Source: CAZAMT01 sp964486145 (lineage in GTDB: Bacteria; Bacteroidota; Bacteroidia; Bacteroidales; JAAAOM01). Taken from it: a stretch of 21,808 nucleotides of DNA. Shown here one piece after another: positions 1-8,320 of this stretch. The stretch's first letter is position 1. Every line of letters begins with the position of its first letter. A program made the position numbers and the translations under genes. The stretch is taken from the NCBI GenBank assembly GCA_964486145.1, contig CAZAMT010000036.1, positions 1 through 21,808 of the forward strand, given 5' to 3'. The notes under the pieces are model-generated. The model did not search any database, had not been told where the DNA came from, and worked only from the letters and a program-made list of their open reading frames with translations.

Positions 1-39
1 TGCTCCTGCAATTCCTTCTGTCAATTTCTTATCATCGTG

Positions 40-124
40 CGGAGGAAGAGGGATTCGAACCCCCGGTACCTTGCGGTACAACGGTTTTCAAGACCGCCGC
101 ATTCGACCACTCTGCCATTCCTCC
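40..124 (-). tRNA. tRNA-Ser (anticodon UGA)
   Basis: Read on the minus strand, the acceptor stem GGAGGAA pairs with TTCCTCC, followed by a G discriminator at position 40, as is usual for serine tRNAs. The anticodon loop CTTGAAA gives UGA, which reads UCA codons. A long variable arm (GTACC-GCAA-GGTAC) marks this as a class II tRNA, and the T-arm has GGTTCGAATCC. The 3' CCA is not encoded. A -7-like promoter element lies directly upstream. The length of 85 nt is normal. Confidence 0.97.
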
Positions 125-129
125 GCGCG

Positions 130-137
130 CAAAAGTA
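130..137 (-). promoter_or_regulatory. Candidate -7 promoter element for tRNA-Ser
   Basis: On the minus strand the sequence reads TACTTTTG, a full match to the Bacteroidota -7 consensus TAnnTTTG. Its G is 5 bases upstream of the tRNA 5' end, so transcription would start at or very near the mature 5' end. No convincing -33 TTTG is visible in the AT-rich sequence upstream. Confidence 0.5.
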
Positions 138-203
138 TAACTTATTTTAAGATATTAAAAATATTTTTTATGAATTTTACCCCTGAAGCCTTTCAATTCA
201 AAC

Positions 204-227
204 ATTCCGGATAATGTAAACCGGAAT
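204..227 (-). terminator. Inverted repeat downstream of the beta-galactosidase gene, possible 3' hairpin
   Basis: ATTCCGG (204-210) and CCGGAAT (221-227) form a perfect 7-bp stem with a 10-base loop. It lies about 33 bases past the stop codon of the beta-galactosidase gene, where a transcript-end hairpin is expected. No strong U-tract follows on the minus strand, so it may be an mRNA-end stabiliser or a weak terminator and not a classical intrinsic terminator. Confidence 0.4.
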
Positions 228-259
228 TTCATCAAGCCGTTCATTGTCACTCTGCAAGA

Positions 260-3200
260 TTATTCCAACCGGTAGCCGATAAAATTATCCGCATCACCCA
301 GAAATCCCCTTAGTCTGAATTCATACGTGTAGGCAGAGTCAGCTAATTGAAATTCGGGATGTGTACGCGGGCTCCAGCTATCATCACCTCCTACTCCGGC
401 TTGCTTGTAGTCAATATTTAATGTAATATAATCCGCCTCTTTCAAATCAACGGTATGTGTTGCCTCTGTTAAATTTTCAAGCGTATAATGATGCGCTGAA
501 ACAGACAAATACGGCTTCCCATGAACCAACATCCCTCTCCCTGCCAGGTCAGTTAAAGTTAACCACCGGACATCTGTTTTATTCCCGTTTTCCTGGGGGT
601 ATGGATATGGCACATATTGCTCTGAAACACTGCCTTTATAAACTCCTACACGTACTCCGGTTTTTCTATCCCAATACGATTCCTGTGGCCCCCGACCATA
701 CCATTTCAAATAGTTAAACTCCTTTTTCAAAAATAGTTGGTAACCAACCCGTGGGAGTGGTGGTAACTTATCCGGAATTTCCAGGGTATGTTTTACAGTA
801 ACATCGCCTGCTGCATAAAGCGCGTAGGTTGTGGTAAATGGCAATGTAGCATTTACACCTTTTAAAACACCCTTCACCATCACATGGTATACACCATTTT
901 TCGAAAGACGGGTATTCGTTGAATCAACTTTTATTTGCATATGATCATAACCGGCATCTTTCCATCGACTCTCGAAGCTCTTCTCACCACCTCCCATATC
1001 ATTATCCACAGGTGCCCTCCAGATATTTAACCGGCCGGGTTTTTCAATTGTTTCGATACCGTCTATTTTATATGATGACAATCCTCCTGTTTCTTTGCTT
1101 ATTATTACAGATGCTTTATCACCAGCAAATGTTATTTCTTTCTCATTTTCATCATAATCAAGCTGTTCTCCTGTAATCTGCTTCATCGGGATTTCGATGC
1201 CCCAGGGAAGTAAAAACTGTTCCCATGCTATTTCATATCCTTTATCGGCCCATTGTACAGGCTCTTTCAGCCTGAAACTTATGTCGAGCCAGTATTCCTT
1301 GCCCGGCTCCAATGCAGGCTTATTATAAGGAATCTGTATTTCTTTTTCCTCCTGCGGTGCAATAGTGAGATAGTTAATTTGGCCACCCTGGATATCCCTC
1401 CCGTTTTCTTTTAAATTCCATTTCAGATAAAAATTTGACAATGATTGAAAGAAGTATTTATTTTTCACATGAAATACACCTTTTTCGAGATCAACTGACT
1501 TTACGGATATATTTTGCTGTACTTTCTTCACCTCAGCCATGGCAGGCTGTAATGAGCGATCGGAAAAAATAATGCCGTTAATACAGAAATTGGCATCATT
1601 GGGTGTATCCCCAAAATCGCCACCATAAACAATGTATTGCTCCCCCTCAGTGGATGTTTTATACAGCCCCTGATCCACGTAATCCCAGATAAAGCCACCT
1701 TGCAGATTTCTGTATTTTTCAAATGTTTCCCAAAACTTATTGAAATTCCCTGTGCTATTGCCCATTCCATGCGCGTACTCGCAGACAATTACCGGTCGGT
1801 CGGCATCCCTCCTGGCCAGCATTTCCAGGGTTCTCTCATGGCCCAGCCCATCGGTTGGAGAGGGATACATGGTTGAGCTAATGTCGAAGTGGGATGGTTG
1901 TTCAGAATAGGCGGGGGTAACACTCTCGTAATGAATTGGTCTCGAAGGATCAATGATGCGCATGGAATCAGCCATGGCATAAAAGTTTGGACCTACTCCC
2001 GTCTCATTTCCTAAAGACCAGGTGATAATGCTCGGATGGTTTTTATCGCGGTGTACCATCGAAACTCCCCTGTCAACAAAAGCCGATTCCCATTCAAGCA
2101 TTTCACTGAGAAAAATTTCTTTTTGTGCCCAAAGTTCATGACTCTCGATATTTGCCTCATCCCAAACGTAAATTCCGTATTCGTCACACAACTCATACCA
2201 TCGGGAAACATTAGGATAATGCGATGTACGTACCGAATTAATGTTATGGCGTTTCATAATTTCAATGTCCTTTCTCATGATTTCTTCCGATACCACCCGA
2301 CCATTGTCCGGTGTTATTTCATGTCGATTGACGCCTTTGATATAAACCGGCTGACCATTGACGAGAAATTGGGCATTTTTTATTTCAACTTCACGGAAAC
2401 CAATCTTACCGGAAATAACCTGTAATTCGTCACCATCTGTATTTTTCAGTGACAAAACCAATCGGTACAGGTTTGGTTTTTCGGCGCTCCACTTCGCAGG
2501 TGATTTCACCTCTTCGGAAAACTCAACTTTGGCCGTTCCATTTTGAAGCTTACCATTCGCTGTTTTATTGATAACATCATTATTATTTACATCCAGTAGT
2601 TTGGTTTCCAACGTAAAACCGGCGCCTTTATCGTTAAGTGATTCTATTTTTACATTTAAATTAAATGTAGCATGTTTATATTTTTCATCTAAATCGGTAA
2701 TCACCTGGTAGTCATAAATATGAATACCCGGAAGGGCATAAACATAAACATCGCGGTAGATTCCGCTTAGCCTCCAGAAGTCCTGATCTTCAAGGTAACT
2801 GCCGTCCGACCATCGAATCACTTTTGCAGCCAGCATGTTTTCTCCCGGTTTTACATGCTTGGTAATATCAAATTCTGCCGGGGTCATGCTGCCTTCACTA
2901 TACCCGATTTCTTTTCCGTTCAAATAAAAATACATGGCACTTTGTACACCGCCAAAATGAATGATTATCCTTTTATCATCCCAATTCTCTGGTATCTGAA
3001 AGGTGTGCCGATATAATCCTGTTTCATTGGCATCGGTTGGAACAAATGGAGGATTTGCTTCAAAGGGATGCTTTATATTGGTATAAATAGGTCTGCCATA
3101 GCCCTCAATTTGCCAGTTTGAAGGAACTTTTATTTCATCCCAGTCCTCGTCATTGATGGCTGGATTGTGAAAATTACCCGGTGCATTTTTTGGAGCATCT

Positions 3201-3430
3201 ATAAATTTAAATTTCCAATGCCCGTTCAGGTTAAGAAATAATTCGGAATTTTCAGGATTTGCAGTTAATGCAGCATCTGATGACTGATAAGGAATAAAAA
3301 ATGCATGCGCGGGTAATTTGTTAATCCCGATAATTTCAGGGTCCTGCCAGTAATCGGCTTCATCTGATGATGAACAAGCTGCAAAAAGAATGAACAGAAT
3401 AGCACAAGGGAAGTAATAAACAGGTTTCAT
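260..3430 (-). CDS. lacZ: Beta-galactosidase, glycoside hydrolase family 2, lipoprotein
   Basis: A 1056-residue LacZ-type enzyme that hydrolyses terminal beta-galactosides. It begins with a lipoprotein signal peptide with the lipid cysteine at C19, followed by Ser and acidic residues, as in Bacteroidota surface lipoproteins. The GH2 sugar-binding domain covers about 65-235, the immunoglobulin-like domain about 240-345, the TIM barrel about 347-640 and the LacZ small-chain domain about 755-1050. The acid/base is E476 in SLGNETG and the nucleophile is E551 in CEYAHGMGNS. E429 and H431 (NIESH) match the magnesium ligands of E. coli LacZ. The motifs RAPVDND and GRGPQESYWDR are present, and a GGDDSW tryptophan lies near the C-terminus. 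The length is normal. No SusC/SusD partner or sulfatase lies in the window, so the natural glycan is unknown. It is a single-gene unit. Substrate specificity beyond beta-galactoside is inference. Confidence 0.94.
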   Translation of the reverse strand: MKPVYYFPCAILFILFAACSSSDEADYWQDPEIIGINKLPAHAFFIPYQSSDAALTANPENSELFLNLNGHWKFKFIDAPKNAPGNFHNPAINDEDWDEIKVPSNWQIEGYGRPIYTNIKHPFEANPPFVPTDANETGLYRHTFQIPENWDDKRIIIHFGGVQSAMYFYLNGKEIGYSEGSMTPAEFDITKHVKPGENMLAAKVIRWSDGSYLEDQDFWRLSGIYRDVYVYALPGIHIYDYQVITDLDEKYKHATFNLNVKIESLNDKGAGFTLETKLLDVNNNDVINKTANGKLQNGTAKVEFSEEVKSPAKWSAEKPNLYRLVLSLKNTDGDELQVISGKIGFREVEIKNAQFLVNGQPVYIKGVNRHEITPDNGRVVSEEIMRKDIEIMKRHNINSVRTSHYPNVSRWYELCDEYGIYVWDEANIESHELWAQKEIFLSEMLEWESAFVDRGVSMVHRDKNHPSIITWSLGNETGVGPNFYAMADSMRIIDPSRPIHYESVTPAYSEQPSHFDISSTMYPSPTDGLGHERTLEMLARRDADRPVIVCEYAHGMGNSTGNFNKFWETFEKYRNLQGGFIWDYVDQGLYKTSTEGEQYIVYGGDFGDTPNDANFCINGIIFSDRSLQPAMAEVKKVQQNISVKSVDLEKGVFHVKNKYFFQSLSNFYLKWNLKENGRDIQGGQINYLTIAPQEEKEIQIPYNKPALEPGKEYWLDISFRLKEPVQWADKGYEIAWEQFLLPWGIEIPMKQITGEQLDYDENEKEITFAGDKASVIISKETGGLSSYKIDGIETIEKPGRLNIWRAPVDNDMGGGEKSFESRWKDAGYDHMQIKVDSTNTRLSKNGVYHVMVKGVLKGVNATLPFTTTYALYAAGDVTVKHTLEIPDKLPPLPRVGYQLFLKKEFNYLKWYGRGPQESYWDRKTGVRVGVYKGSVSEQYVPYPYPQENGNKTDVRWLTLTDLAGRGMLVHGKPYLSVSAHHYTLENLTEATHTVDLKEADYITLNIDYKQAGVGGDDSWSPRTHPEFQLADSAYTYEFRLRGFLGDADNFIGYRLE

Positions 3431-3458
3431 AGTGTAAAGATTTACGTTTTGGTTCGTT

Positions 3459-3466
3459 CAAAAATA
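3459..3466 (-). promoter_or_regulatory. Candidate -7 promoter element for the beta-galactosidase gene
   Basis: The minus strand reads TATTTTTG, matching TAnnTTTG, about 29 bases upstream of the start codon. A TTTG sits further upstream (3483-3486 on the plus strand as CAAA), but the 16-base spacing is shorter than the usual 19-21, so the -33 assignment is weak. Confidence 0.4.
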
Positions 3467-3680
3467 AGTGAATTTTCTAATTCAAAAAAGGAAATCAAAT
3501 GTATAAGCTAAAAATAGGTAATAAACTTCATGTTGCGTCCCCCAATGCCAGATCACTAAAATAAAACCATAAAATATCCGTATCAACAATAATGGATGAT
3601 TCTTGAATTGATATCGTTAACAAGCAAGAAAGTATTTTTAATACAATCAATGCTATAAAGTTTAAATAAGGACAATCACA

Positions 3681-3725
3681 TATTTTTGTATTTTTTAAGT
3701 TTGTTGCATATTTTAATTAATTTTG
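3681..3725 (+). promoter_or_regulatory. Candidate promoter elements for miaB-mtaB
   Basis: Two matches to the -7 consensus TAnnTTTG lie in front of the gene: TATTTTTG (3681-3688) and TAATTTTG (3718-3725). A TTTG at 3700-3703 is only 14 bases before the second. The spacing is not ideal for either, and AT-rich sequence makes chance matches likely. The leader to the ATG at 3799 would be about 65 or 100 bases. Confidence 0.35.
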
Positions 3726-3798
3726 CAAACTGCTTAAAATTAAAAACAATAGAGTTTTTGGCTGAAAAGTAGTGATGTAGGTAAAAACAGGATTTGTT

Positions 3799-5238
3799 AT
3801 GATGAATTACCACTTGATAACTCTGGGTTGTCAGATGAATAAAAGCGATGGAGAGCGTGTTCGAACAGTTTTGGACGAAATGGGATATTTGTATGTTGAT
3901 AACGAAGAGGAAGCTAATATTTTAGGAATACTAGCTTGTTCGGTGCGACAGAAAGCAATTGATAAAGTATATTCAAGAATCCATAAATGGAATAAAATAA
4001 AAAATCGAAAAAACCTGATTACGTTTATATCCGGATGTGTGTTGCCTGCTGATCGTGAGAAATTTTTGAAATTGTTTGATATTGTTTTTGCCATGCACGA
4101 ACTGCCTGAATTTCCTGATATGCTTTCCCAATATGGCATTGTAACCCCGGCATCACTGCAAATGAATCGAGACTCCAAATTATTTAAAAACCAGACAAAT
4201 GAGCCGAAAATACCAGGTGAGGGTTTCAAACCATTGGCAATAAACGACAACAAAATAGTTGTTAATACAGGAAGTTATATGAAGTCATTTTGGAATGTAA
4301 AACCCTCATATACATCATCATACGAGGCTTTTGTGGCCATTCAAAATGGTTGTGACAAATTTTGCACTTTTTGTGCTGTGCCATATACCAGGGGGAGGGA
4401 AGTTTCCCGTCCTTCAGGTGAAATATTGGATGAAGTTAAATACCTGGTAGAAAATAATTATAAATCGATTACCCTTCTCGGGCAAAATGTCAATTCGTAC
4501 GGAAAAGACAAGCACGGTGCGGAAATAAGCTTCCCTGAATTGCTTCAACAAATAGGGGAATATGGGGAAACCTCAGGGAAGGACTTTTGGGTATATTTCA
4601 CATCACCCCATCCATGGGATATGACCAATAATGTTATAGACGTAATCCATAAATATAATTGCCTTGCTAAACAAATCCATTTACCCATACAATCGGGTGA
4701 CAACAAGGTATTGATACGAATGAACCGGAAACATGATGTTGCAAAATACAGGAATATCATTCATTATATTTGGGAAAAAATTCCTCAGGCAACCATTTTT
4801 ACCGATATCATTGTAGGTTTTACTGGTGAAACCGATGAACAATTTGAAAATACACGAAAAGTGATGGAAGAGTTTAAATATAACATGGCTTACATCGCCA
4901 AATACTCGCCACGACCAGGAGCAAAAAGTTCTCGCTGGGAAGATGACATTCCAAATGAAGTAAAAAAGGAGCGATTGCATATTTTAACCAAAGAATTGAC
5001 TAAACACACCCTTGTAAAAAATCAGGAAATGATTGGTAAAACCTTCAAGGTTCTGGTTACCGGAAAGGACCGAAAGCCAGGGTTTTTATCGGGATTGACG
5101 GAAGGGAAAATCATCGTACGGTTTGCAAACAAAAATGAGCAGCTTATTGGAAATTTTGTAAACGTTAAAATACAATCGGTTACCGAGTTTGCATCGGAAG
5201 GCTACTTACAGGGAGTTGAAGAATATCAAATGGTTTAA
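3799..5238 (+). CDS. miaB: MiaB-family tRNA methylthiotransferase (ms2i6A37), divergent type
   Basis: A 479-residue radical-SAM enzyme expected to add a methylthio group to N6-isopentenyladenosine at tRNA position 37. The N-terminal UPF0004 domain has the three auxiliary-cluster cysteines C11 (LGCQMN), C47 (ACSVRQKA) and C80 (SGCVLP). The SAM cluster is C185-x3-C189-x2-C192, followed by VPYTRGRE, a MiaB hallmark. A TRAM RNA-binding domain covers about 415-475. C80 to C185 spans 105 residues, against about 74 in E. coli MiaB, so the linker carries an insertion of roughly 30 residues. The usual NTCSIR around the second cysteine is GILACSVR. An AGGA seven bases before 3799 supports this start, with a second ATG at 3802. 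It is followed at once by mtaB and probably cotranscribed. The MiaB role is family inference; this branch is unlike the usual Bacteroidales MiaB as I know it. Confidence 0.87.
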   Translation: MMNYHLITLGCQMNKSDGERVRTVLDEMGYLYVDNEEEANILGILACSVRQKAIDKVYSRIHKWNKIKNRKNLITFISGCVLPADREKFLKLFDIVFAMHELPEFPDMLSQYGIVTPASLQMNRDSKLFKNQTNEPKIPGEGFKPLAINDNKIVVNTGSYMKSFWNVKPSYTSSYEAFVAIQNGCDKFCTFCAVPYTRGREVSRPSGEILDEVKYLVENNYKSITLLGQNVNSYGKDKHGAEISFPELLQQIGEYGETSGKDFWVYFTSPHPWDMTNNVIDVIHKYNCLAKQIHLPIQSGDNKVLIRMNRKHDVAKYRNIIHYIWEKIPQATIFTDIIVGFTGETDEQFENTRKVMEEFKYNMAYIAKYSPRPGAKSSRWEDDIPNEVKKERLHILTKELTKHTLVKNQEMIGKTFKVLVTGKDRKPGFLSGLTEGKIIVRFANKNEQLIGNFVNVKIQSVTEFASEGYLQGVEEYQMV

Positions 5239-5239
5239 A

Positions 5240-6553
5240 ATGAAGAGAAAGGTTGCATTTAAAACCTTAGGGTGCAGATTGAATCAATTTGAAACGGATG
5301 CCCTTGCAACAGAATTTCAAAATGGAAATTACGAAGTGGTTGGTTTCAATGACAAAGCTGATGTGTATGTAGTAAATACCTGCACAGTAACGAATCAAAG
5401 TGATCATAAATCAAGAAATCTGGTAAGTCAGGCAATACGAAAAGACGATAACCCTGTGGTCGTTGTTACCGGTTGTATGGTGAATAACGACAAACAAGCA
5501 CTTGAAGAGCGACATGATATAACATATGTGGTGGATAATGCACAAAAAAGCTCCATATTTCCACTGATCGATGGCCATTTTCATGGCGAAATCATGCAGC
5601 CGGGCTCCTTTGAACCCGATCTTTTCAATTTTGAACCAGCAACCCGCGGTTTTCATACCCGCAGTAGTATTAAAATACAGGACGGATGCGATAATTTTTG
5701 TACGTTTTGCATTATACCAAAAGTGAGAGGGCGAGCGACCAGTCGTCCGGTAAATGAAATAATACAAAACATAAAGCAGGTGTTGGCACTTGGAAGTAAA
5801 GAAATTGTGTTAACCGGTGTTAATATTGGAAGATATCACTTTGATGGTGTTGGATTTGAAGATTTATTGGAGTTAATTCTGGAACTTCCGGGTGAATTTC
5901 GGGTGCGCATTTCTTCCATTGAACCCGAGGGGATCGGCGAAAAATTTTATTCCCTGGTCAATCATCCAAAACTTTGCCCGCACTTACATCTTTGCTTACA
6001 AAGCGGTTCCGACAAAATATTACTTCAGATGCGCAGGATGTACAACCTTGCTTCGTACAAAAGCATGGTTGAAAATATTCGAAAAAATAAAGCGAATTTT
6101 AATTTTACAACCGATATCATCGTTGGATTTCCGGGAGAAACAGAAGAAGATTTCAATGAAACCTGCCGGATAGCAAGCAAGCTTGAATTTAGCCATATCC
6201 ACACATTTAAATTCTCCGTTCGCAAGGGTACCAGAGCAGAGCGAATGCCCGAACAAATTCCGGAGCAAATCAAAACCAAACGGAGTCAAATCATCAGAAG
6301 CATTTCAGATAACAACAAAGTAAAATACCGAAATAAATTTATTGGCAGGAAAGAAAAGGTGTTGATAGAGAAAGTCAGAAATGGCGAAGCAACGGGTTAT
6401 AGTCAGTACTTCAATCCGTTTAAAATATATACTCAACATATTCAAAAAAATACATTTGTTGAAGTTCATTCGTCAGGGATCAGGCATGAAAAGGGTGATA
6501 TTTTCATGATTGCTCCGAATACAGATAAAAAATATCACACCAAAATTTCATGA
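5240..6553 (+). CDS. mtaB: MtaB-like tRNA t6A37 methylthiotransferase
   Basis: A 437-residue radical-SAM methylthiotransferase predicted to convert t6A to ms2t6A at tRNA position 37. Auxiliary-cluster cysteines are C12 (KTLGCRLN), C48 (VVNTCTVT) and C79 (VTGCMV). The SAM cluster is C150-x3-C154-x2-C157, followed by IIPKVRGRATSRP, the MtaB form of the motif and different from MiaB's VPYTRGR. Further conserved runs include SSIEPEG, HLCLQSGSD and TDIIVGFPGETEEDF. The C-terminal region, about 370-425, is in the TRAM position. The frame is open back to 5189, but the ATG at 5240, one base after the miaB stop, starts the conserved sequence and suggests translational coupling. The two tandem paralogues would serve different A37 substrates. 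Confidence 0.89.
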   Translation: MKRKVAFKTLGCRLNQFETDALATEFQNGNYEVVGFNDKADVYVVNTCTVTNQSDHKSRNLVSQAIRKDDNPVVVVTGCMVNNDKQALEERHDITYVVDNAQKSSIFPLIDGHFHGEIMQPGSFEPDLFNFEPATRGFHTRSSIKIQDGCDNFCTFCIIPKVRGRATSRPVNEIIQNIKQVLALGSKEIVLTGVNIGRYHFDGVGFEDLLELILELPGEFRVRISSIEPEGIGEKFYSLVNHPKLCPHLHLCLQSGSDKILLQMRRMYNLASYKSMVENIRKNKANFNFTTDIIVGFPGETEEDFNETCRIASKLEFSHIHTFKFSVRKGTRAERMPEQIPEQIKTKRSQIIRSISDNNKVKYRNKFIGRKEKVLIEKVRNGEATGYSQYFNPFKIYTQHIQKNTFVEVHSSGIRHEKGDIFMIAPNTDKKYHTKIS

Positions 6554-6605
6554 ATATTTCATATAAATTTAACAATCAATTAATTATACCTTCGAACAAT
6601 AGAAG

Positions 6606-6613
6606 TACGTTTG
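6606..6613 (+). promoter_or_regulatory. Candidate -7 promoter element for the DUF2062 gene
   Basis: TACGTTTG matches TAnnTTTG and ends 22 bases before the ATG at 6636, giving a leader of about 16 bases. No clear -33 TTTG is seen 19-21 bases upstream. It would separate this gene from the methylthiotransferase pair. Confidence 0.4.
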
Positions 6614-6635
6614 ATATTTAATCTTTTATCTACGT

Positions 6636-7124
6636 ATGATTCGAAGATTATGGAGAAAATTTCAGCAGGTCCTAAAAAATTCACTCTTGCAGGGAACCGC
6701 GCCGGAACAGGTATCATTGACCATTACTCTTGGAATTCTTTTTGGAATCATTCCTGTTATTGGTGTAACTACCATATTACTTGCCCTTGTTGCAATACGA
6801 TTAAAACTAAACATGGTAGTGATTCAACTAACTAATTTCGCTGTTTATCCCTTACAATTATTATTGCTGATTCCATTTTTTAAACTGGGACAAATCATCT
6901 TTCAAGGACCGGTGCTGGAAACAGGATTTCAGCAGATACAACAGGCTTTGATATCAGCACCTTTAAAGATCTTTTACTATTTTTGGAGATTAACCATTCA
7001 GGGAACTGTTGTATGGTTGGTATTTTCTGTCCCAACAGGTTTTATTCTTTATTATGTAATCCTCATTCCGATGCGAAAATTTGCTAAAAAAAATACACCG
7101 ATTATTTATAAGAAATCCTTATAA
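6636..7124 (+). CDS. DUF2062 family membrane protein
   Basis: A 162-residue protein with the DUF2062 pattern: an amphipathic N-terminus, then PEQVSLTITLGILFGIIPV and a long hydrophobic region. Membrane segments are about 28-53, 62-88 and 120-146, with a basic tail. The biochemical function of the family is unknown. In Bacteroidota the domain also occurs fused to, or next to, glycosyltransferases, and here the neighbouring convergent gene is one. Its 3' end overlaps the glycosyltransferase gene by 19 bp tail to tail. The start at 6636 begins the conserved basic N-terminus, while an overlapping frame (6611-6835) has no recognisable content. Confidence 0.82.
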   Translation: MIRRLWRKFQQVLKNSLLQGTAPEQVSLTITLGILFGIIPVIGVTTILLALVAIRLKLNMVVIQLTNFAVYPLQLLLLIPFFKLGQIIFQGPVLETGFQQIQQALISAPLKIFYYFWRLTIQGTVVWLVFSVPTGFILYYVILIPMRKFAKKNTPIIYKKSL

Positions 7125-8212
7125 ACCTGAATCAATTTCTCTTGTTCGTTTTCCCAGCACAATTCATTGGCTGCCTTTTTAAGATTCACCTTCCACCTAT
7201 CTCGTTTTGCCTGGTTGTGCAGCATTTCCTTGATGATTGAAGCCATTACTTCAGGATTTCTTTCACTTGCTACTTCGCCAACCTGATATTTTTCAACAAT
7301 GGATTTCATTTCGGGAAGATCAGAAACCAGAATGGGAACTTCTGCCTGAATGTAATCAAAAATTTTATTTGGCAATGCATACCTGTAATTTAACCCCACA
7401 TCTTCTTCAAGAGATATACCCAAATCTGCACTTCGAGTGTACATTGGCAACGAATCAAAAGGAATCCTGCCCATAAAAACAACCCTGTCGGTTAATTCCT
7501 TTTTTCGAACAGATTTTTGTAAATCGGCAATGATATCACCACTACCTATGAGGATAAATACCGTATTATTTATGAATGGCATCGTATCAATCATCCGTTC
7601 AAGGCCGCGTCCAACATTTATCGAACCCTGGTACAATATGATTTTTCTTCCCGGATATTTTTCCTTTAGCAACTTTGTTTCGTTGCTCCTTACTTTCAAA
7701 GGAAGGTTGCGAATTACAGAAAACGAAACTTTGTATTTATCCAAATAAATACGTGCCAGTGAATTACAAACGGTATATGCCTTGTCAGCTTTTGGAATCA
7801 ATAATTTTTCAAACGCCCCCCAAATTCTTTTGATTCCGGGTTTATGAAGTAATTCAGGAACTTCGGTAAAATATTCATGTGCATCATATACCAGTTTTTT
7901 GCAACGCACCCCGGCAGCCAATTGCGCGGCCGGCAGAGTATCTGTGTCATTGGCCACAACTACATCATATTTTTTCAGAAACAACAGGTACAGGAATAAC
8001 CTCAGGTTATAATTGGCATAAAACAACCACGACTGATGAAAGAGTAACCTGAATCTTTTTACCTGGTATGGTCTGCTTACAGATTCACTGTTTTTAAGAC
8101 GGCGACCAATGAGAAGCACTTCAAATCCCATGGCTTGCAGGGCCATTGAAATTCGATGTACCCGTTGATCAACAACCAGATCATTGGTAACTGTTAAAAC
8201 AATTCGTGTCAA
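7106..8212 (-). CDS. Glycosyltransferase, GT4-like (GT-B fold)
   Basis: A 368-residue predicted retaining GT-B glycosyltransferase. The N-terminal acceptor domain covers about 1-165, with ANDTDTLPA (87-95) and YDAHEYFTEVPEL (109-121), typical of a Bacteroidota group of GT4 enzymes. The C-terminal nucleotide-sugar domain has YQGSINVGRGLE (194-205), IGSGD (222-226) and the E-x7-E-like region at about 269-290 leading into LPNKIFDYIQAEVPIL. There is no signal peptide, so it probably acts at the cytoplasmic face of the inner membrane on a lipid-linked or cell-surface glycan. Donor and acceptor cannot be read from sequence. It stands alone, not in a polysaccharide locus, divergent from murB and overlapping the DUF2062 gene at its 3' end. 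Confidence 0.88.
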   Translation of the reverse strand: MTRIVLTVTNDLVVDQRVHRISMALQAMGFEVLLIGRRLKNSESVSRPYQVKRFRLLFHQSWLFYANYNLRLFLYLLFLKKYDVVVANDTDTLPAAQLAAGVRCKKLVYDAHEYFTEVPELLHKPGIKRIWGAFEKLLIPKADKAYTVCNSLARIYLDKYKVSFSVIRNLPLKVRSNETKLLKEKYPGRKIILYQGSINVGRGLERMIDTMPFINNTVFILIGSGDIIADLQKSVRKKELTDRVVFMGRIPFDSLPMYTRSADLGISLEEDVGLNYRYALPNKIFDYIQAEVPILVSDLPEMKSIVEKYQVGEVASERNPEVMASIIKEMLHNQAKRDRWKVNLKKAANELCWENEQEKLIQVYKDFL

Positions 8213-8271
8213 GATAATTATTTTTTGGCGAATTTAATACTTCTTTATTGAATACACCTGTCATTTGCAAC

Positions 8272-8301
8272 TTGCCAGTTTTTGTAATATCCATACCTTT
8301 G
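8272..8301 (+). promoter_or_regulatory. Promoter of murB
   Basis: TTGC (8272-8275) lies about 19 bases before TACCTTTG (8294-8301), a full -7 match to the Bacteroidota consensus with near-ideal spacing. The predicted start is near 8308, about 13 bases before the murB ATG, so the leader is very short. Confidence 0.6.
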
Positions 8302-8320
8302 CGGCATTCAAAACATATCC

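Larger units (their letters stand above)
3431..3798. other. Intergenic spacer between divergent beta-galactosidase and miaB genes
   Basis: This 368-base AT-rich spacer separates two divergent genes and probably holds both promoters, described separately. No convincing gene, RNA or repeat was found. A 21-codon ORF (3499-3564) with a purine-rich upstream stretch is present but has no other support. Confidence 0.6.

Noticed and set aside
1..39. Sequence downstream of tRNA-Ser as an integration or attachment site
   Set aside because: No duplicated tRNA 3' end, integrase or other mobile gene is visible in the window.
2036..2425. 129-codon open frame antisense to the beta-galactosidase gene
   Set aside because: It lies wholly inside a well-supported GH2 gene, and its translation has no recognisable domain. 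It reads as a shadow frame.
3499..3564. 21-codon ORF with AAGGA seven bases upstream, in the spacer before miaB
   Set aside because: The translation is unremarkable, nothing else supports expression, and purine runs are common in this AT-rich spacer.
3831..4253. 140-codon open frame antisense to miaB
   Set aside because: It is a shadow of a clear radical-SAM gene, without domain content or start signals.
5189..5239. Upstream extension of mtaB into the end of miaB
   Set aside because: The 17 extra residues are not family-like. The ATG at 5240 begins the conserved sequence one base after the miaB stop.
6611..6835. 74-codon frame overlapping the start of the DUF2062 gene
   Set aside because: The 6636 frame has a clear family signature and membrane segments. 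The overlapping frame has none.
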